DNA of 64,000 nucleotides. It comes from Streptomyces sp. NBC_00178 (GTDB taxonomy: Bacteria > Actinomycetota > Actinomycetes > Streptomycetales > Streptomycetaceae). The position numbers and the translations under genes were made by a program. Every line of letters starts with the position of its first letter. Positions within the stretch are counted from its first letter, which is position 1. Of this stretch, positions 52,914-64,000 are shown piece after piece. The stretch is from the NCBI RefSeq assembly GCF_036206005.1, contig NZ_CP108143.1, forward strand, positions 1,922,001-1,986,000. Direction: 5' to 3'. A model generated the notes under the pieces. The model was not told the DNA's origin and searched no databases. It saw only the letters and a program-made list of their open reading frames with translations.

Positions 52914-54056
52914 ATGGAGAACGTACTGCGGCCGCTGCTCGTGGTGGGCGGGTCGCTGGTGATCACCCTGCTGGTGGGCTGGCTGGTGGACCTGCTGCTC
53001 CGGCGGGCCGACGACCGGCACCACGAGACGCCCGTCTGGGGCCTGCTGAGGCGCTGCAGGCCACCCCTGCAGCTGGTGCTGTGCACAGCGCTGCTCAGGG
53101 CCAGCTACGGCCAGATCCGGCTCGAGACCGTGCGGGAGCACCGGCCGGGGATCAGCCAGGTGCTGACCCTCGTGCTGATCGCGGCGTCGGCCTGGCTGGT
53201 CGTCCGCGTCGCCGCCACCGTGGTGCAGTCCTCCTACGCGCGCTATGCGACGGGCACCCGCGACCCCGCCCGCGTCCGCCGGGTCCGTACCCAGGTCACG
53301 CTGATCCAGCGCGTGGTGACCGCCGTGGTGGCGACGGTGGCCGTCGCGGCGATGCTGCTCACCTTCCCGGCGATGCGCACCGTCGGCACGTCGATGCTGG
53401 CGTCCGCCGGTGTCCTCGGCATCGTCGCCGGTGTCGCCGCCCAGTCGACGCTCGGCAACCTCTTCGCGGGGTTCCAGATCGCCTTCGGCGACATGGTGCG
53501 GATCGGCGACACCGTGGTGGTGGACGGCGAGTGGGGCACCGTGGAGGAGATCACCCTGACCTTCCTCGCGGTGCGGACCTGGGACGAACGGCGCATCACC
53601 ATGCCCGTGTCGTACTTCACGAGCAAGCCGTTCGAGAACTGGTCGCGCGGCGGGGCGCAGATGACCGGCACGGTCTTCCTCCAGCTGGACCACTCCGCCC
53701 CGGTCTCCGCGATGCGCGACAAGCTCCGCGACATCCTCGGCGAGTGCGCCGCCTGGGACGGCCGCGACTGGTCCCTGGCCGTGACGGACACCACCCCCTC
53801 GACGATCCAGGTGCGGGCCGTGGTCACGGCGAAGGACGCGGACGACATCTGGACGGTGCGCTGCGCCGTGCGGGAACAGCTGATCGGCTGGCTGCGCGAC
53901 CACCACCCGTACGCGCTCCCCCGGATCGTGACGTCGCCCGCGGCTCTTCCGCCCGGGGACCACTGGCGCGAGCTGACCGGCGCCGAGCCGGTCCGCCCGT
54001 CGGCCGACGCCTGGTCGGCGGATCTGGACAAGGCGCCCCGCACCGGGCGCGGCTGA
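52914..54056 (+). CDS. MscS-type mechanosensitive channel protein
   Basis: This 380-residue protein has four likely membrane helices (about 8-26, 76-100, 135-155 and 157-180), then the MscS core. ASAGVLGIVAGVAAQSTLGNLFAGFQIAF is the pore helix and hinge typical of the family, followed by the beta domain DMVRIGDTVVVDGEWGTVEEITL. It should open under membrane tension to release solutes in osmotic downshock. ATG 52914 follows GGAGG by eight bases. The C-terminus (about 320-380) is variable. Confidence 0.92.
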   Translation: MENVLRPLLVVGGSLVITLLVGWLVDLLLRRADDRHHETPVWGLLRRCRPPLQLVLCTALLRASYGQIRLETVREHRPGISQVLTLVLIAASAWLVVRVAATVVQSSYARYATGTRDPARVRRVRTQVTLIQRVVTAVVATVAVAAMLLTFPAMRTVGTSMLASAGVLGIVAGVAAQSTLGNLFAGFQIAFGDMVRIGDTVVVDGEWGTVEEITLTFLAVRTWDERRITMPVSYFTSKPFENWSRGGAQMTGTVFLQLDHSAPVSAMRDKLRDILGECAAWDGRDWSLAVTDTTPSTIQVRAVVTAKDADDIWTVRCAVREQLIGWLRDHHPYALPRIVTSPAALPPGDHWRELTGAEPVRPSADAWSADLDKAPRTGRG

Positions 54057-54061
54057 CGGCG

Positions 54062-55648
54062 TCAGCGCAGGCTGCGCACGTCCAGGTACCGCAGCACCCG
54101 GTCCACGACCTCCGGGTCCGAGCCGGGCTCGCTGCGGGCCGAGAGCACCTCGTGGCGGGCGGCGGAGAGCAGTTCGCGCTGCACCCGGCCCACGGCCCTG
54201 ATCCGCTCGGTGCGCCGCGCGTAGGTCTCCCGCCGCTCCTCGTCGATCATGTCGGGGCTGATCCGGGCGCCGATGTCGTACGCGACGCGCTGCAGCCGTT
54301 CCAGGACCTCGTCGGGGAAGTCCTCGGCGTCCTCGATCTCCTTGAGGCGCCGCTTGGCCGCCTTCGCCGCCCGGATCGCCAGTTCGCGCTCCAGGGCCTG
54401 TTCCGCCGTCGTGTCGGCCTTGACGCCGAGCTTGCGCACGAGCCACGGCAGGGTCAGGCCCTGGAAGACGAGGGTGGCGATGATGACGGCGAAGGCGATG
54501 AAGACGATCTCGTCCCGGCCGGGGAACGGCTTCCCGTCGTCCGTCTCCAGCGGGATCGCCAGCGCCAGGGCCACCGAGGCCACGCCGCGCATCCCGGCCC
54601 ACCACATGACGACGGTCTCGCGCCAGCTGGTGGGGATCTCCTCGCTGTAGTCGCGGCGGTTGTGCAGCCGCTTGGCGAGCCAGGTCGCCGGGAGCAGCCA
54701 CAGGAGGCGTACGCCGATGACGACGGCGACGACCGCAAGCCCCCAGCCGGCGAACTGCGGTTCGCGGCCGTCGGCGGTGCCGAAGACGCTGTGCAGTTCG
54801 AGCCCGATGAGGCCGAAGGCGACGCCGGTCACGAGGGTGTCGACGATCTGCCAGAAGGACCGGCCGGCGAGCCTCCCGAGGACGTCGTCGGCGTCGGCGG
54901 TGTGCTCGGCGAGATAGAGCGCCGTGGTGAGGACCGCGAGCACACCGGAGCCCATCAGCTCCTCGGCGAGGACATAGCCGGCGAAGGGCACCAGCAGCGT
55001 CAGGCCCACCTGGAGGGTGGCGTCGCCCAGCAGCCCCATCAGCCTGATGGTCAGCCAGCCGAGGACGAGGCCGACCACGACGGCGACGACCGCGGAGAGG
55101 ACGAGGAGCCCGAACGCCTCGGGGAGCGAGAAGGTCCCGCTGACGGCCGCCGCGATCGCCACGTGGTAGAGGACGATGGCCGTGACGTCGTTGAACAGTC
55201 CCTCCCCCTCCAGGATCGAGACGAGCCTGCGCGGCAGGCCGACCGAACCGGCCACGGCCGTGGCGGCGACGGGGTCGGGCGGGGCGACGAGCGCGCCCAG
55301 GGCCACGGCCGCGGCGATGGGCAGCCCGGGCACGATCGCGTCGGCGACCGCGGCGACGGCCGCCGTCGTGACGAAGACGAGGGCGACGGCCAGCAGGAAG
55401 ATGGGCCGCCTGTTGGCCGCGAACTGCCGCCAGGACGTGCGCTGGACGGACGCGTAGAGCAGCGGGGGCAGCAGGGCGGGCAGGATGATGTCCGGCGGGA
55501 TGTCCACGTCGGGGACGAAGCTGACGAAGGCCAGGGCGATCCCGGCGAGCGTCATCAGCACCGGCGCGGGCAGCCGGAGCCGCTCCCCCAGGGGCACCGT
55601 GACCACCGCTCCGAGCAGAAGCAGGAGCAGGAGTGCCATCTGGTCCAC
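54062..55648 (-). CDS. Na+/H+ antiporter, CPA1 family
   Basis: This 528-residue CPA1 exchanger has about 11-12 membrane helices (residues about 5-400). The ion-binding region has GALVAPPDPVAATAVAGSVGLP and LEGEGLFNDVTAIVLYHVAIA (Asn-Asp pair), with WWAGMRGVASVALALAIP near the C-terminal bundle. A cytosolic tail of about 110 residues is helical and charged. It exchanges Na or K for protons for pH and salt balance. GTG 55648 is the start. It converges with MscS, six bases away. Confidence 0.92.
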   Translation of the reverse strand: MDQMALLLLLLLGAVVTVPLGERLRLPAPVLMTLAGIALAFVSFVPDVDIPPDIILPALLPPLLYASVQRTSWRQFAANRRPIFLLAVALVFVTTAAVAAVADAIVPGLPIAAAVALGALVAPPDPVAATAVAGSVGLPRRLVSILEGEGLFNDVTAIVLYHVAIAAAVSGTFSLPEAFGLLVLSAVVAVVVGLVLGWLTIRLMGLLGDATLQVGLTLLVPFAGYVLAEELMGSGVLAVLTTALYLAEHTADADDVLGRLAGRSFWQIVDTLVTGVAFGLIGLELHSVFGTADGREPQFAGWGLAVVAVVIGVRLLWLLPATWLAKRLHNRRDYSEEIPTSWRETVVMWWAGMRGVASVALALAIPLETDDGKPFPGRDEIVFIAFAVIIATLVFQGLTLPWLVRKLGVKADTTAEQALERELAIRAAKAAKRRLKEIEDAEDFPDEVLERLQRVAYDIGARISPDMIDEERRETYARRTERIRAVGRVQRELLSAARHEVLSARSEPGSDPEVVDRVLRYLDVRSLR

Positions 55649-55758
55649 GTCGCGCCTTCCGCAGGGCCCCGGGCCCCGGGCCCGTCGGTCAGCCGGTCAG
55701 GCGCCCAGCCTGTCACGCCGGACCGGTGGACCCGCGGCAGCCCCGGCGGGGCGCGCGG

Positions 55759-56235
55759 TCAGAGCGGGCGGCGCATCGCCCGGTGCGGCATCCCCGCGTC
55801 GTCGAACTCGGGGCCGTACGCGCGGTAGCCGAGCCGCTCGTAGAAACCGAGGGCGTGCGTCTGGGCGTGCAGGTCCACGGAGGCCAGGCCCAGCGCGCGG
55901 GCCTCCTCCTCGATGGCGCGGACGAGCGCCGCTCCGACCCCGAGGCCGCGGGCGGCGCGGGTCACCGCGAGCCGGCCGAGCGCCCCGGCCGTGGGGTCGC
56001 CGCCGGTGCGGCCGGCCGCGGCCTCGCCGTGCAGCAGCCGTCCCGTGCCGAGGGCGGAACCGTCGGCGGCGACGGCGAGGACGTGCACCGCCGTGGCGTC
56101 GTGGGCGTCGTACTCGATGTCCTCGGGCACGTGCTGCTCAGCGACGAAGACTTCCTTGCGCACCTGGAAACAGGCCGCGAGGTCGCTCTCCTCCAGTGCC
56201 CTGCGGGTGGTGTACGCGACGGGATCCGAGCTCAT
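55759..56235 (-). CDS. GNAT-family N-acetyltransferase
   Basis: This 158-residue acetyltransferase has the acetyl-CoA-binding motif [26 protein letters not shown] (R/Q-x-x-G-x-G/A as RGLGVG) and the C-terminal [13 protein letters not shown]. The N-terminal [24 protein letters not shown] is typical of the ElaA-like subgroup. The acceptor is unknown. ATG 56235 overlaps the pseudouridine synthase stop (ATGA), so the two genes are translated together. Confidence 0.87.
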   Translation of the reverse strand: MSSDPVAYTTRRALEESDLAACFQVRKEVFVAEQHVPEDIEYDAHDATAVHVLAVAADGSALGTGRLLHGEAAAGRTGGDPTAGALGRLAVTRAARGLGVGAALVRAIEEEARALGLASVDLHAQTHALGFYERLGYRAYGPEFDDAGMPHRAMRRPL

Positions 56236-57173
56236 TCGCTCTCCGCCGCGATGGTGTCGAGGGCCTGGCGCAGGTCGTCCGGATAGCTGCTGGAGAACTC
56301 GACCCAGCTGCCGTCGGCGGGGTGCTCGAAGCCGAGCCGGACCGCGTGCAGCCACTGCCGGGTGAGGCCCAGGCGCTTGGCAAGCGTGGGGTCGGCGCCG
56401 TAGGTCAGGTCGCCGACGCAGGGGTGCCGGTGCGCCGACATGTGCACCCGGATCTGGTGGGTGCGCCCGGTCTCCAGCTTGATGTCGAGCAGGCTCGCCG
56501 CGCGGTAGGCCTCGATGAGGTCGTAGTGGGTCACGGAGGGCTTGCCCTCGGCGGTGACGGCCCACTTGTAGTCGTGCTGCGGGTGACGGCCGATGGGGGC
56601 GTCGATCGTGCCGCTCATCGGGTCGGGGTGTCCCTGGACGAGCGCGTGGTACTTCTTCTCGACGACGCGGTCGCGGAACTGCGCCTTGAGCAGGGTGTAC
56701 GCCCGCTCGGACTTGGCGACGACCATCAGCCCCGAGGTGCCGACGTCCAGCCGGTGCACGATGCCCTGGCGCTCGGCGGCGCCCGACGTCGAGATCCGGT
56801 AGCCGGCCGCCGCGAGGCCGCCGATGACCGTGGTGCCGGTCCAGCCGGGGCTGGGGTGCGCGGCGACGCCGACGGGCTTCATGATGACGACGATGTCGTC
56901 GTCGTCGTGGACGATCTCCATGCCCTCGACGGGCTCGGCCACGATCTGGACCGGGGCCGCCGCCTGAGGCATCTCGACCTCCATCCAGGCGCCCCCGTGC
57001 ACGCGCTCGGACTTCCCGGCCACCGCACCGTCCACCTGCACCTTCCCGGCGGCGGCCAGCTCTGCGGCCTTCGTGCGGGAGAAACCGAACATACGGGAGA
57101 TGGCGGCGTCGACGCGCTCGCCCTCCAGACCGTCGGGTACGGGCAGGGTGCGGACCTCGGGATACGTACTCAC
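56232..57173 (-). CDS. RluA-family pseudouridine synthase
   Basis: This 313-residue RNA-modifying enzyme has an N-terminal S4 domain ([29 protein letters not shown]) and a catalytic RluA domain with [19 protein letters not shown]; the Asp of HRLD is the nucleophile that makes pseudouridine. [11 protein letters not shown] and [11 protein letters not shown] are also family marks. RluD-like members modify helix 69 of 23S rRNA, but the exact target is not clear from sequence. GTG 57173 starts 24 bases after the lspA stop. Confidence 0.93.
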   Translation of the reverse strand: MSTYPEVRTLPVPDGLEGERVDAAISRMFGFSRTKAAELAAAGKVQVDGAVAGKSERVHGGAWMEVEMPQAAAPVQIVAEPVEGMEIVHDDDDIVVIMKPVGVAAHPSPGWTGTTVIGGLAAAGYRISTSGAAERQGIVHRLDVGTSGLMVVAKSERAYTLLKAQFRDRVVEKKYHALVQGHPDPMSGTIDAPIGRHPQHDYKWAVTAEGKPSVTHYDLIEAYRAASLLDIKLETGRTHQIRVHMSAHRHPCVGDLTYGADPTLAKRLGLTRQWLHAVRLGFEHPADGSWVEFSSSYPDDLRQALDTIAAESE

Positions 57174-57196
57174 CTGTCGAGTATGCCTTGCGCCCG

Positions 57197-57829
57197 CTAG
57201 TCCTTGTGCACGGTGCCGTCGGGGTCGAGGCCCCTGAAGGAGAGGATCACGATGAGGATGCCACCGCACACGATCGCGGAGTCCGCGAGGTTGAAGACCG
57301 CGAAGTGGGCGGGGGCGATGAAGTCGACCACAGCGCCCTTGAAGACCCCCGGCGCACGGAAGATGCGGTCGGTGAGGTTGCCGAGCGCCCCGCCGAGCAG
57401 CAGGCCCAGCGCGATCGCCCAGGGCAGGCTGTACAGCTTGCGGGCCAGCCGGATGATGACGACGATCACGACGGCGGCGATGACCGTGAAGATCACGGTG
57501 AATGCCTCGCCGATGCCGAAGGCGGCGCCCGCGTTGCGGATCGCGTCGAACTTGAGCCAGTCGCCGAAGATCTCGACGGGCTCCTCGTGCTCGAGCTTCG
57601 CGACCACGATCATCTTGCTGATCAGGTCCAGCAGGTAGGCGAGGACCGCCACCCCGAGGAGCGCCAGGATCTTCTTCCTGCCGCGCCCGCCGGCCGTGCC
57701 TTCGCTCCCGGCCGCGGCCGGGTCCTCGGTGGGCTTGTGGGGCTTGTGGGGCTTGTGGGGCTCAGCCCCGTCGGCCCCTTCGGCATCGGGGATGTCCGGC
57801 GTACCGATGATGCGCTCCGCCTCTGCCAC
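57197..57829 (-). CDS. lspA: Lipoprotein signal peptidase (signal peptidase II)
   Basis: LspA cuts the signal peptide from diacylglyceryl-modified prolipoproteins and so completes the step begun by Lgt (10830-11861). The 210-residue protein has four membrane helices (about 53-70, 105-125, 134-150 and 175-195). The catalytic Asp pair lies in GNLTDRI and [19 protein letters not shown] is the conserved Asn motif. The N-terminal 50 residues are cytosolic and include three copies of HKP, encoded by a 9-base tandem repeat near 57731-57760. Confidence 0.95.
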   Translation of the reverse strand: MAEAERIIGTPDIPDAEGADGAEPHKPHKPHKPTEDPAAAGSEGTAGGRGRKKILALLGVAVLAYLLDLISKMIVVAKLEHEEPVEIFGDWLKFDAIRNAGAAFGIGEAFTVIFTVIAAVVIVVIIRLARKLYSLPWAIALGLLLGGALGNLTDRIFRAPGVFKGAVVDFIAPAHFAVFNLADSAIVCGGILIVILSFRGLDPDGTVHKD

Positions 57830-57922
57830 GTGAGTCCCTCAACCTAGGTGCCTGACTGAGGACGAGGGTACGACACACCCGGGCCGTCCGGGGCCTCAGG
57901 CCCCGGACGCCGGGCGTCCGGG

Positions 57923-58777
57923 TCACTGGCCGCGCCGCTCCTGCTTCTGCTTGTCCTCGACGCAGAGCGTGGCCCGGGGGAACGCCTGCATCCGGGCCTT
58001 CCCGATGGGGTTGCCGCAGACCTCGCAGAGGCCGTACGTCCCGGCGTCCAGCCGGGCGAGGGCGCGCTCCGTCTGGTCGAGGGTCTCCTGGGCGTGGGCG
58101 GCCAGGGACAGTTCGTGCTCCCGGGTGATGTTCTTGGTACCGGTGTCGGCGTCGTCGTCGCCGGCCCCGTCCCCGGAGTCGCGCATCAGGCCCGCCAGGG
58201 CCGCTCCCGAGGCCTCCAGTTCGCTGCGCAGCCGCGCGGCCTCGCCGGTCAGCTCCGACCGGGCCGCCTCGACCTCCTCCGGCGTCCAGGGGTCCTCCCC
58301 GGGCCGCACCGCGAGTTCCCCGGGAGCCGTCGCGGCGGCGCGTGCCGGGGGCACCGCCGTCGCGGCGCCCTTTCCGACAGCCGTGGTCCGGCCGGCGCTC
58401 TTCTTGGCTACCACCGTGTGGGCTCCTGTCTGCTCTGCGGCATGCGCCGCCCCCGTTGCCTTCTCCGAAGCCTTTTCGGCTGCGCTTTTCCTGGCCGTGC
58501 TCTTCTTCGCCGTGCTCTTCTTCGCGGTGCTCTTCTTCGCCGGCCCGTGGTGCGCCGCTTCCCCGCCCGGCTCGCCGGACGGACGTTCCGCGGCCTTCTT
58601 CGCCGTCCTCCCGACCGCCTTCCCGGCCGTCTTCTTCGCCGGCTTCCTCGCCGGCTTGTCCCGGTCCGCCTCGGGGGCGGTCCTCTCGCCGCTGCCCCCC
58701 GGGCCGCTCTCCCCGGCAGCCGCGGCCGTGGATGTCTCGGACGCCGATCTCGATCCGGCGGTCTTCTTCGCCACCAT
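57923..58777 (-). CDS. DksA/TraR-type zinc-finger protein with histone-like lysine-rich extension
   Basis: This 284-residue protein combines two parts. Residues about 1-160 are Ala/Lys-rich with repeated AKK and KKSTAKKS units, like histone H1 C-termini and HupS-type tails, and should bind DNA or RNA. Residues about 175-284 form a coiled coil and a DksA/TraR zinc finger, YGLCEVCGNPIGKARM, then RATLCVEDKQKQ. The last ligand pair reads CVED, so the fourth Cys is missing. ATG 58777 follows GAAGGGG. DksA-like proteins act on RNA polymerase; here the role is inferred only. Confidence 0.88.
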   Translation of the reverse strand: MVAKKTAGSRSASETSTAAAAGESGPGGSGERTAPEADRDKPARKPAKKTAGKAVGRTAKKAAERPSGEPGGEAAHHGPAKKSTAKKSTAKKSTARKSAAEKASEKATGAAHAAEQTGAHTVVAKKSAGRTTAVGKGAATAVPPARAAATAPGELAVRPGEDPWTPEEVEAARSELTGEAARLRSELEASGAALAGLMRDSGDGAGDDDADTGTKNITREHELSLAAHAQETLDQTERALARLDAGTYGLCEVCGNPIGKARMQAFPRATLCVEDKQKQERRGQ

Positions 58778-59065
58778 GGCCGCGGCCCCTTCACATAGTG
58801 TGATCTTGCACGCGAATCGTGCTGGGACGATAAATCGACCCCAGCTCCGCGGCAACGGGGCACGCCGCCGGTTCGCCCCTCCCCGCGTCCGGGCGGTGAC
58901 GCACCTCCAAGCGTTGTGCCCAGCTCCCCGCGGGGTAATCCGCCCGGGCCCGCCCTCCCGCGACCGCTTCCGGGCTTCCGCCGTGCCGCCTGGCCATTCG
59001 GGTTACGCCCCGCCCCGCGCGTAAACCGGTCGGCCGTCGCCCGTACGGGCCCGTACACTGGCCGC
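58778..59065. other. Divergent region between the DksA-like gene and the ileS leader
   Basis: No gene is evident. It should contain the promoters of both divergent transcripts. GTACGGGCCCGTAC at 59042-59055 is a perfect 14-bp palindrome near the likely ileS promoter. Confidence 0.5.
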
Positions 59066-59317
59066 AGCGAGAGGCATGGACGGGACGAGTAGCGTCGTAC
59101 GCAGCCGGCAGCGACCCGGGGACGGTGGAAGCCCGGGGGCGAGCGCGTCGTGAAGATCACCCCGGAGCCGCCGGAAGAACGCCGCGAGGCAAGTAGAACC
59201 GGCATCGCACCCCAATGAGGGGGCCACGGGCGCACGCCCGGGGCCAAGGAGGGTGGTACCGCGGGAGCTGATCCGGCTCTCGTCCCTCCGACGGAAGTGG
59301 AAGACGTCCGCCGGAGG
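59066..59317 (+). ncRNA. T-box riboswitch controlling ileS translation
   Basis: The leader has the conserved T-box sequence AGGGTGGTACCGCGGGAGC from 59250. A stem (CCGGGG near 59117 with CCCCGG near 59160) flanks a loop with GAAGATCA, in which ATC at 59156-59158 matches the isoleucine codon. The antisequestrator pairs GAGGG (59249-59253) with CCCTC (59284-59288). The alternative helix pairs CCTCCGACGG (59285-59294) with CCGCCGGAGG (59308-59317), hiding the ribosome site. So uncharged tRNA(Ile) should release translation, as in actinobacterial class II T-boxes. The 5' end is approximate. Confidence 0.9.
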
Positions 59318-59327
59318 AAGCCCGCAC

Positions 59328-62477
<3,150 letters not shown>

Positions 62478-62488
62478 CCGCACCTCCC

Positions 62489-62527
62489 GAAGGGGCCCGG
62501 CCGGAGGACATCCGGCCGGGCCCCTTC
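62489..62527 (+). terminator. Perfect 17-bp hairpin after ileS
   Basis: Arms 62489-62505 and 62511-62527 are perfectly complementary over 17 bases with the loop GGACA. It begins 11 bases after the ileS stop. Confidence 0.85.
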
Positions 62528-62603
62528 CCGTTGCCCCGCCACCTCACGCCTCCGCGGCCTTGCGGGGAGGGGGACCGGCTCCGGCGGCTCCGGGCGGCCG
62601 CAC

Positions 62604-62650
62604 GGCAAAGGGCCGGGCCCCGGGGAAACCCCGGGGCCCGGCCCTTTGCC
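62604..62650 (-). terminator. Perfect 22-bp hairpin after divIVA
   Basis: Arms 62604-62625 and 62629-62650 are perfectly complementary over 22 bases with the loop AAA. It lies 35 bases after the divIVA stop on the minus strand. It stands back to back with the ileS terminator, 76 bases away. Confidence 0.85.
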
Positions 62651-62685
62651 TGCCGACGGCTACGCGCTCAGCGAGCGCGTACCGC

Positions 62686-63843
62686 TCAGTTGTCGTCCTC
62701 GTCGATGAGGAACCCGCGCATCGGCGACGGGGCCTGCTGCATCGGCTGCGGCGCCTGCGGCCGCACCGGTGCCATCGGCTGCGTCATCGCGGGCGACATC
62801 TGCTGCTGGCCGCCCCCGTACGACGGGCCGCCGCCCATCGACTGCTGGCCGCCGCCCATCTGCTGGCTGCCGTGACCGCCGTGGTTGCCGCCCATGGTGT
62901 GTCCCATCGCTCCCGCGCCGGCCGGGGCCAGCGAGGGCGACGGCGGCAGGGAGGCGGCGGCGGGCGTACGCGGCGGAGCCAGCGAGTCGTCGGCCTGGGT
63001 CTCCAGCTGGCGCAGCTGGCTCTCCAGGTAGGACTTCAGGCGGGTCCGGTACTCGCGCTCGAAGCCGCGCAGGTCCTCGACCTTGCGCTCCAGCGTCGCG
63101 CGGGCGGACTCCAGCGAGCCCATCGCCACGCGGTGCTTCTCCTGCGCGTCCCGCTCCAGGGCGTCCGCCTTGGCACGGGCGTCACGCTCGAGGCCCTCGG
63201 CACGGCTGCGCGCCTCGCCGACGATCTTGTTGGCCTCGGAGCGGGCCTCCGCGATCGCCTGGTCCGCGGTCTGCTGGGCGAGGGAGAGGACTCGGGCGGC
63301 GCTGTCGCCGCCGGGGCCCTGACCGGGCTGCTGCATCTGCTGCTGCTGCTGCATCTGCTGCATCTGCTGCTGCTGGTGACCGCCCATGGGGCCGCCCATC
63401 GGGCCACCCATGGGACCGCCCTGCATCGGGCCGGGGCCGTGCGGGCCCTGCGGACCCGGGCCGTGACCGCCCTGGGGGCCGTGGCCGCTGGGACCGGCAG
63501 GCAGCTGCGGAGCTCCACCGGGCAGCTGGGGGGGACCCATCTGCGGGGGCTGCTGCTGCTGTACCGGCGGACCAGATATGGCGGCGGGCACGGGTGCGCC
63601 GGGCCGCTCCTGCTGCTCCGGGGGTTTGCGCATCCCCTGCTGCTGCTGGTTCTGCTGGTTCTGCGCGGCCGCGCGCGTGGCGGCGGCCAGCTTGGCGCGC
63701 AGGTCCTCGTTCTCACGAAGCAGACGGGTCAGCTCCGACTCGACCTCGTCGAGGAAGGCATCGACCTCGTCCTCGTCATAGCCTTCTCGGAGGCGGACGG
63801 TCGTGAACTGCTTGTTCCGCACGTCCTCGGGGGTCAGCGGCAT
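62686..63843 (-). CDS. divIVA: DivIVA polar growth protein
   Basis: DivIVA marks hyphal tips and directs polar wall growth in streptomycetes; it is essential in S. coelicolor. The 385-residue protein has the N-terminal lipid-binding and coiled-coil part [34 protein letters not shown], then a Gln/Pro/Gly-rich linker (residues about 65-180, with PMGG and QQM repeats). The second coiled coil follows (about 185-285: [20 protein letters not shown]). A Gly/Met/Gln-rich tail ends in [11 protein letters not shown] 63843 follows GAAGAAGAG. It lies downstream of a YggT gene. Confidence 0.95.
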   Translation of the reverse strand: MPLTPEDVRNKQFTTVRLREGYDEDEVDAFLDEVESELTRLLRENEDLRAKLAAATRAAAQNQQNQQQQGMRKPPEQQERPGAPVPAAISGPPVQQQQPPQMGPPQLPGGAPQLPAGPSGHGPQGGHGPGPQGPHGPGPMQGGPMGGPMGGPMGGHQQQQMQQMQQQQQMQQPGQGPGGDSAARVLSLAQQTADQAIAEARSEANKIVGEARSRAEGLERDARAKADALERDAQEKHRVAMGSLESARATLERKVEDLRGFEREYRTRLKSYLESQLRQLETQADDSLAPPRTPAAASLPPSPSLAPAGAGAMGHTMGGNHGGHGSQQMGGGQQSMGGGPSYGGGQQQMSPAMTQPMAPVRPQAPQPMQQAPSPMRGFLIDEDDN

Positions 63844-63892
63844 CTCTTCTTCACCTCTACGTAGTCGTCGGCAGTCGGCAAGACCGTATCGT

Positions 63893-64000
63893 TCACACGC
63901 TGCTCGCAACCTTGCCCACGATGCTGAGCAGAATGTAGACGATGATCATCAGAACGAAGAAGGACAGGTCAAGTGCCACGCCCCCGAGACGCAACGGCGG
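63893..64000 (-). CDS. YggT family membrane protein, C-terminal end (runs off window)
   Basis: Only the last 35 codons are present. They read [20 protein letters not shown] and continue to the stop as one hydrophobic helix ending in KVASSV. This is the C-terminal signature of YggT-family proteins, usually found between sepF and divIVA in actinomycete division clusters. Role unknown; the start lies outside the window. Confidence 0.85.
   Translation of the reverse strand, partial: PPLRLGGVALDLSFFVLMIIVYILLSIVGKVASSV

Noticed and set aside
54062..55648. Possible cation/proton antiporter of CPA2 type
   Set aside because: The APPDPVAATAV and GEGLFNDVTAIVLY motifs fit CPA1 exchangers better than CPA2.
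57731..57760. CRISPR-like repeat in the lspA start
   Set aside because: It is a contiguous 9-base coding tandem repeat (HKP codons) with no spacers.

Overview
The window is a high-G+C actinobacterial chromosome segment that fits Streptomyces. Genes run head to tail with 4-base start/stop overlaps (GTGA/ATGA), and GTG starts are frequent. The order gltB - trp/his genes - dnaE - phoD - lspA - ileS - divIVA matches the conserved core of Streptomyces chromosomes, and trpM is a Streptomyces-type gene. It looks like one colinear core block. I saw no insertion sequences, phage genes, CRISPR arrays, tRNA or rRNA genes.

Layout. 1-1365 holds the 5' part of gltB (minus). 1845-2576 is a VIT-family membrane protein. 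2860-10688 is a plus-strand operon of seven overlapping or abutting genes: four ADP-ribosylglycohydrolase (DraG-like) paralogues, a ribokinase-type PfkB kinase, a CaiB/BaiF CoA-transferase and an HpcH/CitE-type CoA-ester lyase. This is the best candidate here for an undescribed pathway. 10830-19779 (minus) is a tryptophan block, hisI-trpE-(three small membrane proteins)-trpC-trpM-trpB-trpA, followed by a DsbA-like protein and lgt. 19864-28733 is accessory: a TIGR03085-type protein, a sodium:solute symporter, a PucR regulator, a LAL-type LuxR regulator, an alpha/beta hydrolase and a secreted cutinase-type polyester hydrolase. 28920-34632 (minus) is the histidine operon hisD-hisC-hisB-(51-aa membrane protein)-hisH-priA-ridA-hisF.

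34793-43602 carries mixed genes: a beta-helix-like membrane protein, a TPR-like protein, a LON-domain protein, a YbaK deacylase, a DUF2567-like membrane protein, an ABC exporter pair, an NYN-domain nuclease-like protein and a 59-aa basic protein. 43684-47223 is dnaE. 47447-57173 contains a DUF2252 protein, a second membrane-anchored DsbA-like thioredoxin, PhoD, a dienelactone hydrolase, MscS, a CPA1 antiporter, a GNAT acetyltransferase and a RluA-type pseudouridine synthase. 57197-64000 holds lspA, a histone-like DksA/TraR protein, a T-box riboswitch with ileS, divIVA and the 3' end of a YggT gene.

Regulation visible in the DNA includes: a T-box leader with a specifier ATC and a Shine-Dalgarno-sequestering helix before ileS; a near-identical 16-bp palindrome placed before the symporter and before the alpha/beta hydrolase; a possible GlnR half-operator before gltB; several probable leaderless promoters; and many perfect GC-rich hairpins, mostly between convergent genes. 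Functions are inferred from motifs and family knowledge; no database search was run.
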